Positions 10,601 to 25,600 of a stretch of DNA of 64,000 nucleotides are shown here, piece by piece. The notes below the pieces were generated by a model. The model was not told where the DNA came from. It saw only the letters and a list, made by a program, of their open reading frames with translations, and ran no database searches. The position numbers and the translations under genes were made by a program. The stretch spans positions 10,923,001 through 10,987,000 of the forward strand of contig NW_026974140.1 of assembly GCF_037042905.1 (NCBI RefSeq), in the 5' to 3' direction. Positions within the stretch are counted from its first letter, which is position 1, and every line of letters begins with the position of its first letter. The stretch comes from Lytechinus pictus (taxonomy: Eukaryota > Echinodermata > Echinoidea > Temnopleuroida > Toxopneustidae).

Positions 10601-13600
10601 GTTATGGTAGTATATACTGAACAAGAACAAGTATGACGTCTCCTATAGGTGCCTCTCCCTCCACCCACTCCACCTCGGTCCGCTACATGGACTCGGATAA
10701 TAAAATTACTTACTTATCATGGTGATATATATGTATATATAATAAAATTGCAAATTTTATTGCAAAAACTGCATTACTCTTGAATTTGTGTTTCGCATTT
10801 ATGATGTCTTATTAAATATATATATATATATATTCGAGGACATACAGCTAGGCGGAACTATGTGGGGGAAGGGGTCTTCCATCTCTGTGTGATTCCGAAG
10901 TTCCGATGATGGTTCAGAGAATGTACTTCATGCAAAATCACGTTTTGGCATGACCTCTCAGCGCTGGGCATATCGACGGACAAAAAAATGCAAACATGTG
11001 ATGGATCGAAATGGTAAAAAATATATATTTTAAAGAAAACCATCGTTATAAAATGCAGTCATACCAACATTTTTTTTTGTTAATACCAGTTTGAACTTAG
11101 ATAAAAATTATAACCCGAGGCTATATTAGCAGCAGGGGCGGCGGAACCGGGGGGCGGCAGGGGCACTTAACCCCCTACATAAAAAATCCCAGTAGGAAAA
11201 AAATGCCTTTTTTAAATGGAGAGTGCACTTATTTCAAAATGATGTACATGTATGTCCCTTTTCAAAATAAAATACCTTTTTTGAAGTCAAACGATACATT
11301 TTAGGTTGGAAATCACAAATTTTTTGGCTCGCGCTTCGCGCCCACATCATTTATTTTTTAGGAAGGCACTCACATTGTTTTGGTTACAACTTGTGCTTAT
11401 AATGTTCAATTTTCAGGTTTAAATGTCACAAATCTTCAGCTCGCGCTTTCCGCTCGCATCAAAGGTACACATTATGTTCTCGGTTTCAAACTGCTTAGAA
11501 TATCCAGTTTTCAGGTTGAAATATTACAAATTTTCGGCTCGCGCTTCGCATCAATTATTATTTATTAAGACACACAATTAAGTTCTTGGGTTAAAAAAAG
11601 TGCTTAGAATGTCCAGTTTTCTGGTTGGAATATCGCGCTCGCGTCCATTCTTCAATTAGATGCACATCTTTTTCATAACAAAATTGCTCGGAATGTTTGA
11701 TTTTCATGTCTTATTAGTCATGTTAGTACAAGCAATGTCTAGAATTTATAGCTCGCGATTTGCGCTCTTAACACCTCGCAAGAATGCTCTTTTAACAATA
11801 ATTTGCGCGATTTGACCAAAAAGCGGCGAGTTTCACAACTTCAGATTTGAAAATGTTCAAACTGCTTGCTTGCTACGCTCGCTCCCGGAAAAATAAAGCC
11901 TAAATAGATATTTTATCAATAAGAAAAGACTTTAAAAAGGTTTTGCTCAATTTAATTACTACAAAACGCACAACTACTTAACACAGATGATAATCTCATG
12001 GTGAAAATATCAGTTTGCATAAAAAATGCAAATTTTTGCATATAAGTGCCTTTTTTGGCTTTGCCCCCCCCCCCAAAAAAAAAAAAAAAAAAAATTGAAA
12101 ATACGTTCCGTCGCCTATGATTAGCACCTATGGCACTCGCTGGTATTTTAATATATCATCATTTACACCCTCTCAAAGAAAGCAGACTTACTTTTGCCCT
12201 TTATTTTGCCCACAATGGAACTTACAGGAAAGCATATCAAACAGGATGCAAATGGAGGTCTATTCAGCCGGACGTTATTTATACGCTTTGGAGTTTGGAT
12301 TCTTGTTTGCCTAGAAAACGTAAAGTATTTCAAGAGTTTTTATATTTTCATTACATCTTTGTCCTTATTTCTCTATATCCGTAGCTCTACCATGCGCGTA
12401 TTCGGGGTCGCCAAAATAGGGAGAAAAGGGAAGGAAAGAAAAGGGGAGGAAAAGGGAGGGGAGAGAAGAGAAAGGGGGCAAGAAAGAGAGGAGGGAAAAA
12501 AGAAGCGCCGCATTGGTGTTCGACCTAGGGGGGGAGGGCCGAATCGATAATCGACCTAGGGGCGCCGAATTTAAGTCCAACATAGATAGGGGAGCCGAAT
12601 TGTGGTTCGAAATAAGGGGCGTCGAGTTGATATCCGACCTAGGGGGCGCCGAATTGATGTTCGACCTAGGGGGCGCCAAATCGATGTTCGACCTAGGGGC
12701 TGCCAAATTGATGTTCAACCTAGGAAGGGGGGGGGGGGAGGAAATTGATGTTTTACCTCGGGGAGCCGTATAGATGTTCGACATAGGAGGGTGCCGAATC
12801 GAAGTTCGACATAGGGGCACCAAGGGGGCGCCGAATCGATATTTTTTTCGTAGGGTTGACGAATTGCTGTTTGACATGGGGGGGGGGGTGGATGCGCCGA
12901 ATTGATGTTCAACCTAGAGCATGTATATAGCGGGTGCCGAATTGATGTTTTTACCTCGGGGCGCCGTATAGATGTTCGACATAGGGGCACCGAAATGATG
13001 TTTAACCTTGGGGATGGGGCGCCGAATAATTATTTTTCCTATATACGGTTGTCGAGTTGCTGTTTGACATATAGGGGCGCCGAATTGATGTTCAACCTAG
13101 GTGGTGCCGAATGGATATTCACCTCACGCCAATTTGATATTTGTCTCGGTGCATCAAATTCAGGTTCAATTTACCTAGGGAGGGGAGGGGGTGCCAAACT
13201 CATGTTTGCTCCCATCAATTACCAATCCTGTTCATGATTACCAAAAGTGCCTAAAAAGTCCTAATTTTAGATCAGAATATAAAAACAAATTCATCCTACT
13301 CTTCGCATTAATTGTTTAGTAAGGTGGCGATCCTGTTCATGGTAAGATAAGTGCTTAGAATGTCTGACTTTGTATCAAAATATATAGATTTTTATTCAGC
13401 TTGCGCTTCGCGCTCGCATAAACTGTTTTGTTACTGATCATCCTTTTCATGATAACCGAAAATGCTTACTCAAATGTCCAAATTTTAGGTAAGAATATGA
13501 AAAAATTTCATCTCGCTCTTTGCGGACGCATCAATGTTTAGTTAGATGACAATCCTGTTCATGATTACCAAAAGTGCTTAGAATGTCCAAATTTTAGGTC

Positions 13601-16600
13601 AAAATATCAATCACTTTTTAAGCTCGCGCTTCGCACTCGCACAAATTTACGAGGTCAGAATATCAAAAAATTTGAACTCGCGCTTAGCGCTCGCATTAAT
13701 TATTTAGCTATATACCCATCCTGTTCATGGTTATAAAAAGTGCTTATGATGTCCAGTGTTGGATTGGGAATTCAAAAATTGTCAGTTCGCACTTCGTGAT
13801 CGCATAAAATGTTGATAGATACCCATCCTGTTCATGATTGCAAAAAGTGCTCATAGATTCCCCCCCCAAAAAAATTTTGGGTCAGAATATAAAAAAAATT
13901 CAGCTCACGTTTCGCGCTCGTATCAATAATAATTGTTTAAATAATTCATATACATATCATGTTCACGGTTGCAAAAAGCGTAGAATGTTTGATCGGAAAA
14001 CAGATGAAAATATCCCCCTCCCCTATTGGCGAAAGCTGGATCTAGCCCCGGTTAAGAAATTACAGCTCCCGCACATAATTTTAGTATGGTCTACCACTCT
14101 GATGAAAAGTTGAACTAAATTGAAACCCCAAAACGCTTAAAAATTCTATGCTTTCTGGTCGCATTTATTCTTTTCAAGAAGTGGATACAACTTTGATCTT
14201 TTTTACATGGACACGTTACAAAAAAATGGTCTTCGATTGCCTTTTTCACGTGGTTGTGGAATAAGACAATTCAAAATGCATTTAGGCACTTTGATTGCCT
14301 GAGTGGTCGGGTCGGGGTGCAATTTTCCGAAAAGTTCACAGGGGCGCAAAAATAGTGACCCCCTCGTGGTGCAAAATCCTGGATATGCGCATGTCCGTCG
14401 GGCATCGTTTCCACTTTTGTACCTCTTTATCTATACCGGTGTGATACTATATAAGTCCATGGATCAGATCAGTTTACTTCCATTTCGTCTGATGCCAAAT
14501 CGTCAAATTGCCAACTCGCCTACTATCATTAAAGTCTACCATAATTATGTTCATCCACTATCGTCTAGTAACCAGTTGGTCCAATAGCCATTTAGTCCAT
14601 ATACCATTTGGTCTAATTGGACAACGTGCTATTGTGCAAAATGAATGAAAATGAATTGGATACTGGACCAAATAGTTGTTCGACGAAATATTGATGGACG
14701 GAATGGATATGGACTAAATTAAATCAGACCATGTGGTGAGTGCAAGTTGGCACTTGGCAGTCGACGACTTGGCAATTTACCAATGGACCTACTAGGCCAC
14801 TAAATTGAACTTGTCCGAGTGTGCCATAACACCTAAACTGCATGCTTTCTCATATCCGATACCCCCCCCCCCCCCCATCCCCCGCCGCCCCAAGAAAGGG
14901 AAGGGGGGCATGGAGGAGAGAGAAGAAAGAAAGAAAGAAGTAGATTGTTGAAAGGGAATCAAAAGAATATGAATCAGAGGGAATGTAAACGCAATATAAT
15001 ACTCTGTTTGAATCGCTTCTCTTTCATGGAATTTATATTTTGAATAGATCGTTTCATTTCAGTCTTTCTCATTATTTTACTTTCAACCCTGTATTTCATC
15101 AGCTTTACTATCAAAAGCCTGCGTAGCGAATTACAAAACGTCCCATCCTTGTTTCACCACCCATGACATTACGTAATTATCATTTTATTATTATCATGTA
15201 ATGAAATTCATACTGTGTTTACACGCTGCATCTGCTGTCAGTTTGACTACCTTGTAAATATTTATTTACAAGGTAAAGCTTATTTCCAAGGTAATATTTA
15301 TTTACAAGGTAAAGCCTATTTCCCCACTGGAAAATAGCTTTAGAGCTTTCGTGGGTCATCCTGTGTAAGCCTGTTGTTTTTAATGCTACTGTATATATAT
15401 TATGGTGACTTGCGAAATAAAATCAATCAATCAATATTTTTTGACGATATCCAGTTGAAATCAGTGGCGTTCAAAATAATGGGGAAGGATTGGGGCTATA
15501 TGGATTCCCAAATTTGTCACGGCCAATACAAAAAGAAAGCGAGAAGGGGAACTAATATCTGAATATTATGTCAAAATCTATCACCGATAAAAAATGATTT
15601 GTGCCCGACACATATATCTGGCCCCTTAATTCATATTTTTTACGCCAATGGTTGTATTCATGAATAGTTCAAGCATGGTTCCTAACATCTTTCTGTATTT
15701 TTCACGTGATTATGAAATACGATAATTCAAACTGCATTTACGGCACCTATGATTCCCTGGCTGGGCGGGTCGGGGTGCCATTTTACGAAAAGTTCAGAGG
15801 GGCGCCAAAATAGTCAGGCTCAATCCTGGATACGCACATGTCCGTTGGGCATCGTTTCCAACATTGTACCTCCTTATCTATACCGGCGTGATAATAGGCG
15901 CTAAGTCCATGGATTGGATCGGTTTACTTTTATTTCGTCCGATGCCAAATCGTCCAATTGCCAACTCGTCTAATATCATTTGGTCTACCATCAGTTCGTT
16001 CACTATCCACATGGCCTATGTACATACATGCCATTCCGTCTAATAACCAGTTGATCCAGTTGAATATATATCGTTTCAGCCTTTCTCATTATTTTACTGC
16101 ATAGCGAATTACAAAACGTCCTATCCTCGTTTCTGCTAACTGAACAAGACATTATTTATAATTTTATTATTATCATGCAATGAAATTTATACTGTTTTAC
16201 ACGCTGCGTCGGCTGCCCACTTGACTACCTTGTATTCAGTTGAAATCGGTGGCGTTCAAAATAAGGCTTAGGGCTATATGGATTCCCAAATTTGTCACGC
16301 CCCCCCCCCCCAAAAAAAAAAAAAAGGAAAGAGAGAAGGAAAACTATTATCTGAATACCGGGTCTGAATATCATGTCAAAATATATCGTAGATTACAAAA
16401 AAAAAAAATCAAGATTTGTGCCCTATATATATGCCCTTCATATTTATTTATGTTCATTATTTACGCCACTGGTTGAAATTAAATACAACTGAAAACATTT
16501 TCCCTTTTTATCATTGCATTATACATCATGAATAGTGAAAGCATGGAGCTATATGGTGAAAGCATGTTCATAACATCTTTCTGTATTTTTCGCTGTGTAT

Positions 16601-19600
16601 TCCTTATGTTCGCATTCTCAATGTTATTTTTCTCTTTAGTTCAATATTATTCTCTCCAATTAACTTTATTATGGTATGCCTTTTCAGGAAAGTATTACTT
16701 GTTTGCTTGCCCCATGACCACTTTACCTTTTGCAGATCGGCGTGTCTCTCAGTGAGTACTCTGAAATATCTCCTTGACCCCCCCCCCCTGGAGTTGTAAA
16801 ACACCCATAAAGGCAAAATATTATATTTTTTATCGTCAACATATTTGCATCACATCACCATAAAGTAAATACATCAGAATAAGCGTATACCCATTGAACC
16901 TCGCCAGAAGGGGCTTGCCAAAAATTTCATTTTTTTCGAAAGTCATCACCACCACTATGCACGATTGGCCTTTCATACCAACTGATAGCCAAAATAGTTG
17001 AACCATATTCCAACACTTTCTATATACGATTAATACGATCGCCTTGACTGATTTGATACTTTCTGATACGACTAATTATTCCGCGATTGTATGCCCCTTG
17101 GAAGCGGGGGTGCTGGGGATGCGGCGTGTATTATTTTCTACAGGCATGCAGCACCCCCTGGAATTATGGTAGGTGTCAAATTGGAGAAATGTATGGAATA
17201 TGACCAACATTTCGTGTCAGAACCTTTCTTATGTTTTTATTTTGCTTTGTTAGATTTTCTTCAGCACGTAACCCCAGCAAAAATAAATCCTGAGTGTGAA
17301 CTGAGCACATTTCTTTTCTCAACCATCAAAATGATTATCATATTATTTTCCCAATCAGTTGTAAAATGTCGAAACGCCGGAATCTCCTTGGTCCCAACCC
17401 CACGGGCAATCCCAATATGAAAATAATACACTTCCTCTGCTATAAAACAACAGTTATCATTCCCTTTTTCCTTTATATATAACAGGGAAATAGGAGTTCC
17501 ACTTCCCGGTTAATTCCACTTTCATTGCTAAATAAGTCAATCAAGATGCGAGTGATGTTTTTGTCCTGATCGTGTCGCCACGCTCCACAGTCATTCAGAT
17601 TTTTTCAACAGTTGAACTGCTCGTGCACACACTGTATGCGTAGGCCTATCTGCCTCTCATTTGTTGCAATAAAAGTTCATCTTTCCATCTGTATTTTTTT
17701 GTTTATTGTTTATTTAATAAGGGTTAGCTAATTCAACAAAAGCTCCCATGGGGCGCCCCTATCTATTACTTTGTCATTGGTATCCATGTCTATCCATTCT
17801 TGGGCCATCGGATGATCCATTCATATATGCCTATTCCTCCATCTTTTCATTCTTTCAGTCATCCATCCATCCACCGATGAATTGATTATAGGCTACCTCA
17901 CCCTCCCCCACTGGAGAAATGCTCTGCGACCAAATCTCTGGAAATCCTATTACTAGTACATGTGCAATCCCCTCGGACGTTGCTTCTCCAAGTTTGCTTA
18001 GTCTTCTTTTACGTACTTCGTTGCCCTGTTTCCCACTGCGTGACTTGTAAAGTTCTGTTGTAAAACATGCTGGTCGCCCCCTTGATCGGCTCTGCACTGA
18101 AATTCACCCCTCTGCATACGTATATAGAGTGGTTCTACCGTAGATCATAGCGCCGTGCAATATTGAATATACTCAACTTCTCCTTATTCCATATCTAGGT
18201 ATCTTGGGTGGCTGCAAGAATAAGAGTTTTCCGAGAAATCTTGCCCATTACGTCTGCCCCCCGGTTTTTTTTAAATTTTTTTAATTTTATTTTTTTTCTC
18301 ATGACGCCTGTAAAGATTGACCAAATAACACTTTATTCGAAATTTGCAACTGCATTGGTCGCATACACACACTACAAAGGTCTACATGATGTAGACTACG
18401 CTACGTACATACTTTGCATCAACGGGTTTCTCCGCTCACCTTTTGACCTCGCAAGTTCAGTCTAAACAAACGAATAATAATCAAGTTGTGTTGCATTGCA
18501 CCTACTTTCATGTCAATAATGTGTGTCCTCATTGTCCTGTCAACTTGATTTATCTTCCTTTTATGTTTTATTATTCTGTTTCCCGCCCTGAAAATTGTTT
18601 TTCTCTTCGCCCTTCCCTTTCTTCATACTCGGCACTAGACAGAATGGGGGTGGTCGTCTATTTAGAGTTTTAAACCACTTTTGTTTTAGCTTTTTATCAA
18701 ACTTTTCCTCTGTAATTGGTGTGTGGAGCCAAATAATCTGAAACTGACTGAAACGCTATAGAATATATGATATCATGATTTTAGGAAAGATCAACGATTT
18801 AAAAATATACAAAAAATTAGGGTATGTTGTGTTCACATTCTCTTTTTGATCGTTCTCCCTATTCTCCTTCACCGATCCACTTCTTTCTTTCTTCTCTCTC
18901 CTCCCTCCCTCTTCCCTTTGGGGAGGGCCATGGAGTCAGTATAGTAAGCTATCGCCTCGCTCTGAGACCGATTTCCCGTACCTAGTACGCCAAGCTATGT
19001 GGAGGGAACTGAAAGGGTGCATAAAGAGCTACGATCCGACATTAAAAAAAATCAAACTCGGCCCTTGCCTTCTCCGGGATTCCTCGTATCTCTTTTAGTC
19101 TTGGAGTACATTCAGATTCATGACATACAATCCCTACAGTAAGCCGTATTGCGTAGTCATTCACGTCCGCTCATCAACGTGTCTGAAGTTTCATGTAGGG
19201 CATGCTCGTATGTCTTTGGTATATATACAGTGTGTATGTGCTGCAGGACGATTTTTATTGATTGGACAAACCAAAGGGGCAAACCCTATCGGACCGTACC
19301 CCCGCCCGCACACACAACGAATACACACACGCCCTCCACTGATTCACTTACCCCCAGTGATTCAACTAACACAGTGATTCACTTTACCCATTGATTTACT
19401 TTCCCCGGCTATTCAGGGGTGTGTGTATGCATGTTATGGGGATGTAGTGTGTTGTGTGTTCGGCAGTCCAGGAGGTGGACTTCAGTATCAGCAGCCAGTG
19501 GCCGCCTAACCATCGGCGCATTGTGCATGCAGCGTCCGGTGCATGACTTCCACCCTGCTCTCGCTACGCGTTTAGCATTCGTTGATAATGCGCATGCGCC

Positions 19601-22600
19601 ATGACGTATTTATGAATATCCACGATGTTATAATGAATATGCATGAATCAAACGGCGTTCTAATATCAATTTATTTTCTAACTCGAGAGGGCGGAAACAA
19701 ATTGAATAGGTTAACCGATCCCTATAATATATATTTCACCCCTCAATATCACCAAAACAGAAGAGTTATACCAATTTCTGTTGAGTGCTAAAGTAGAGCA
19801 TTGATATAGATATTTAATGAAAAAAATATATTCACAATTGATTCACTGCCCTTGTCTGAGATGAACCAATCATACACTATACCTTTAAACTTCAATAACT
19901 TTATTATATGTTATCCGATTTTGATGAAATTTTCGGCATTTTGCTCAGTGAATTCTACTCTATGTATTAAGATATAAATATTTTCAGCCCGGACCATCCC
20001 TTTAAGGGTTTTTTTTTCAGTGCCACGCGTGCACTCGTTAAGGGTATCAACAAAAACACTTATTTTTTTTTTTTAAAGGTTGGTTTTGAAAGACTGGTCA
20101 ATGGTCAATCATGACTGAGGTCAAACATATTTAGGGTATTTTTTTCCCAAAGCTTTTTTTTAAAGACTAGCCAAAGGTGTTTAGGGTAGATCTATGTTTT
20201 TTCCTCTAGCTTTTTCTCCGGGGCTTTTTCGTTCTCGTTTCTGAAAAGTGTTCGGGTTCATCCCTATTGTGGTATTTTAACCCTAACTGCACTTGGGGGT
20301 GTGCAATACCCATTAATATAGTTTTGTCTATTTAATCTTATTGTTAGCATATTAATAGACAAAACTTGTTTGGGGGTCATATTCTGGCGACAACTTGTTT
20401 AGGGGCCAAAATGTGTGAATGGAGCTCGCAAAAAACTTGTTTAGGGGGTAACATTGCACACAGAGAAAAACTTGTTTAGGGGGTGTTTGGAAATGATTTG
20501 GTCAGTAATACATTTGACTGCCCCCCCCCCCCCTCCTCGGGACCCTTCCCTAAAAAACCCATCTCTTCCAGAATATGACTTGTCAAAACTACATGTAATA
20601 ATACTTAATAGAGGCTAATAGAGGGTCTACATGGATGACAGTATACTACTGGAAGATTTTTTTTTTTTTTTTTTTGGGGGGGGGGATTCCCCCCAAAACT
20701 TTATTTTGATTTTGTTAAGTATGATTGTAAGTACCGGGTAAGGTTTTATTTTTTCAAAATATAAATAATATTGACAGGCCAATAGTTTCATACAATTTAC
20801 TCTTTTTTACATTAAAAATGTAATAAATAAATTATAATACAGCTCCCCCCCAAAAAAAAAAATATCCCTCTGAGTGACATATGGCTCAATTACTTCCAAA
20901 ATGTATTAGTGTTATAATGCTCAATACAATGTGTATATTTTGTTTTCAACAATTATGTACATAGCTACATGCATAAATTTCCATGTATTATCACCTTGAA
21001 GAGTAATCCCTTTCAGCAGCTTCAAAGCTATCCCGGGATCAGAAGTTATTATTTTCCACTACATGTATGTGACTTCAGCGTATGTGATTTGAGTATCATT
21101 TTGTTTATTGTTAATATGCTTTTGAATTGTACACCTGTTTTTATCAGCCTTTGGCTGTGACTAATGAGCAGACGCATGTTTTAATTAACCATTTTTTAAA
21201 AGAATTGAAAAAAAAAATCTCAATTAAATGTAAAGAAGTGAAAGCTCATCTCTTTTTCTAACTCTTATGAAAATATGAATACAGTGTCAATTTGTTGTGT
21301 AGCAGTGTTTTTTAGCCCATTCCAAGTTTGTTGATTTCCTTGGTCAGATTAGGAAATTCCCTGGTCAGATTTTGGATGATCAAATGATAGACACTGGAGA
21401 ACATACAGTATTACTGCATGCAAACCTGGAATGGGCTGAAAAGCACCACTGCTACCCAATAGATTAGGTATTCAAAACTGTATTCAAAAGCAAGACCGAT
21501 GAAATATTTATAAAAGTTAGAACTTGAAATGAGCTTTCTAGTTCTGCACATTTATGGAATCATACTTAATTTTGGAATCAATTCAGCCATATGTCAGAGG
21601 GACATTTTTTCTTGGACATGTATCATGTAACAAGGCTCCACAGTAACTTTTTTTCTTGGTGGCCCTATCGATCCACCAAAATCATCAATTTCATATTTTT
21701 TCATTTTTTTTTTTTTTTTTTGTGGCCTGCAAAACACATTTGGCGGCCCTAGAACAATAGAAAACTTTACAATTTATCAAAACTTTAGTAGCCCGGCTGG
21801 GCCACCAAGTGTGGGCTTTTACAGAATTTGGTGGCCCAACTCTCAATTTAGGTTGCCCCGGGCCACTGCTAATGTCGAGCCCTGATGTACATGTCAGCAA
21901 ACTTGATTATTTGAATAACCTTGTATGTGTTTTTTGTTGTTGTAATTATCCACAATAGGTTTGATAATTGATAAAAAATTGTTTTCTCTCTATTGTTGAA
22001 TCTACCTTAGATATTTCAAGGCATGATGGAAAGGTTGCCATAGTAACTGGAGGAGCCTCAGGTATTGGTTTAGAAACTGCCAAAATATTATGCAAGAAAG
22101 GAGTACAAGTAGTACTTGGTGAGTAAATATATTTTCAGTTACATCCAACTGATTACAAAATATCTAGGATACAAGTAATTTTGGAGAGTAAGTTTTTCAA
22201 ATTTTAATACTAGAAGATATTAGGCCTATAGCTTCATATCATTAACAGTGATCTAATTACTTCATCATGCACTAATCTTTGCTATATTTCAGGTTCCCCT
22301 CATAGTAAGAAAGCACAAAAGGCTATTGAGGCAATAAAAAAGGATAATGCCTTGGCTCGCGTTGAGTGGATACCTCTTGATTTGTCTTCCCTTCAGTCAG
22401 TGCGTGACTTTGCTGAAAATTTTCTTGATAAGAAACTACCTCTACATATTTTAGTCAATAATGGTGAGTGTTCAAATAGTGATTTCACATCATCGTCTAG
22501 TGCTGTTTCATACGGAAAATAATTTTGTGGTATGGAACTCTTATTAATACGTCGACCTGAACTGAACTCCATGAGAGATCTAGCTATTTTACCTTGATCA

Positions 22601-25600
22601 TCATTGTTACTGGACTTTTGAATATGATGCATTTTCAATTGTTGAAAATTAAATTTGTGAAATTCATTTTTAACAGAAAAAAATATATACCAAATCATTA
22701 TAACTAAAAATTAACAGATAAAGAAGGTGGACAAACATTTTTGCTTTCATAGACAATTCAAAATAAACATTCAAATAGAGGTTAATAAATATCTGCAGAT
22801 TTAGGGGGATTTAATGAAAAGCATACGTGTAGCTTGTATTATGTGACCCCAAAAGAGTTGATAATTTGGGGTTTAATTACTTTTTATCTCATTTCTTTTT
22901 GTTTGCTTTCTATCAAATTTATGTTCATCTCGGCTTCTAAATCTTTCAGTTCTCTTCTGTTTTAATTCAGTTCTAAAATCTGATTAGAACTCTAGGCCAT
23001 AAATCTAATCTCATTATAATTCTTAGAAAATTAATTTTATTATTGAAAACATGAAATGGATTACATTGGTTGCTACTAATCATTTTACTCACCTCATTGT
23101 CTTGAAGCTGGAGTCATGGCGACACCGTATTGCAAGACAACAGATGACTTTGAAATGCAGTTTCAGGTCAACTACCTCGGCCATTACCTCTTGACCAGAC
23201 TCCTCTTAGATAAACTCCACACCTCAGCTCATTCTAGGAGTTACACAAGGATCATTAATGTTTCTTCCATTGCCCATTTTGGGGGATGGATGGATGCCTC
23301 ACATATGCCAAAAATGTAAGTCTGTGAGCCCAGATGTATGAAAGCTTTCAAGTGTCATTGACTTGTCTAGATGACATTAAGGCCCGATGACATTGTTCTG
23401 TGCAAATATTGCGTGTAACTTGCACTTAGTGTTTTTGCTACCTGCAGGTTGAGTGCATTGAGAGTACAGTCCGACCTCCCTTATCCGGACACGTTGGGAT
23501 CAGCACCAATTCGGATAAGGGATTTATCCGGACCTGGGAGACCCAATATTAAACACACACAGCTGCTGCCTCCCCAATGGCAGTACGTAGCTACGTACAC
23601 GTTATCTATTGTAGTGGGCGTACAGACAGTATTCACTGCAGTGTCAGTGCAAATTATAGGTAGTATGTTTACGGAAATGAAATTGATCGATGGCCAAAAC
23701 TGTTGGATGATTTACCTGCTAAAATGATTGAGGTATACATCGAGCATACCTCGAAAGAAAGAGAATGACTCAATGAAACTAAGTTTTACAATTAGATCTT
23801 CGCGGCGGGTATCGCAGCTTCGCAATGTCAGCCAGTGTTATACTGACTGTAGGCTCAAATATGATAGATGGCGCTGTCCGTATTGAGGCCTAGCGTTAGC
23901 TAGCGAGACATGTGTTGTTTTTCCTGGGAAACAAAAAAAGAACGTGATAAAATGTTTGCGTTACACCCTAATGTACTGGAAAATTATCCTGCCTAAGTTC
24001 TTTCGGTGATTTGGGTGAGGTATTTTCATGAAAAATAATGTTGTTGTAGGTAGACCATATTGGAAATATGTAATCAAAGTGAGTTTGCATATAGGATTGA
24101 GTTTAGATTGAAATCTCATTTCCTTAGTACTAGATTGAATTGAAAAAAAATTTAAAATCTCGGCAAGTGTGCGTCCGGATAATAGAGAGGTCGGACTGTA
24201 TCTCGCAAATATCTCAAACGCAGTTGCTTGAAGATCAGAGCACGCAAGTCTAATTTGCTTGCAGAAAAGTGTAGAACATGCTCAAAACTTTGTTGCAGGC
24301 GACTTGCGTGTGATTGCTCGCAACTGACCCGCAAGACTTGCACGGAAAAATGGGACAGGGCCTTTAACGTTTTTATGTCCAGATGGAGAGTCAAAGTGCC
24401 ATATTGCTGAGTAGATTTATGTAAAGTTTGATATTATTCAATTTCATTTCATATTAGCATGAATATCATTCTACTATAAATCACACACGTTTTTATACGC
24501 CCATCCTACGGGACGTATTATGGTATCACGCTCGGTGTCCGTCCGTTAACTTTTCCTTGTAAACGCGATAACTTCAGTTTAACTTAACCTGGGCTTATAT
24601 AATTTGGTGTGAGTGATACTAGTATGGATCCCAAGAAGCCTATTGATTTTGAGGTTTAAAGGTCAAGGTCACAGTGACATGTTTTCATCTTACCCTGCTG
24701 CAGTCCTTGTAAACGTGATAATTTTAGTTTAACTTAACCTATAGGCTCATATAATTTGGTTTGTATGATACTAGCATAGATGCCAGGAATTCTATTGATT
24801 TTGAGGTCAGAAGGTCAAAGGTGAAGTTGCCACCTTCCACTTTTCTTGCTTCACCAATAACTCAATTTTCCGCTTTACAGGCGGGCGTATTATGTGCTTG
24901 CCTAAGTGACACTTGTTCAAATTGTAATCTTGATGCTTGTTTATTTCTTCTTCAAGCATGCCAAAGAAAGACTATTCCCCTTACAAGGCCTATGCTGACA
25001 GCAAACTAGCAGTAGTCTTAGGCACCCAAGAGCTCCAGCGTCGTATCTACCGAGCTAGCCGTCGGGTAACCGTCAACAGCCTTCATCCTGGAGTCGTTGG
25101 AACACAACTCTATCAGAACCTACATCCGATCATGCAGATGGCAAAGATTATTGTTTCTCAGCTCGGTCTGATTTGGGTAAGGTAGTATCTCTTTAATCAG
25201 TTGACCTCTTGCCAACTGGAACCGAATGATCCATGTACAAAGCCTATGGAATCAAGGAAATCAGTAGTCAACAGGTTAATTGACTCTTGGTCTCCTCCGG
25301 CTATGTCTATGTTCCATTTGGTCTTCTCCCATATGGTCTAATCCTAGTTTCCCTACAACCATTTTTCTAATAACAAGCTCTAATTACCATTCTAAATCAA
25401 ATTACCATTTTGTTTAATTCTCATTTAGGCTGTACTTATTTTGTCTAATATCCAGTTGGTCTAATACTACTTGAATTAACTTGCCTTAATCACTTGTCAT
25501 GCACCAGATTGCCATTTGACAATAGGCAAAGTAGCAAGTTAGATTATCCAGGCATTAGACTGAATGAAAATAAGATTAGATGGTTATTAGACCACGTGTA

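Noticed and set aside
12365-13237. Frames of 86-170 codons on both strands
   Set aside because: They come from the 27-bp minisatellite; the reading frame is kept only because the unit is near a multiple of three.
16528-16755. 75-codon hydrophobic frame in DHRSX intron 1
   Set aside because: T-rich DNA gives chance Phe/Leu-rich frames; there are no splice partners and no family resemblance.
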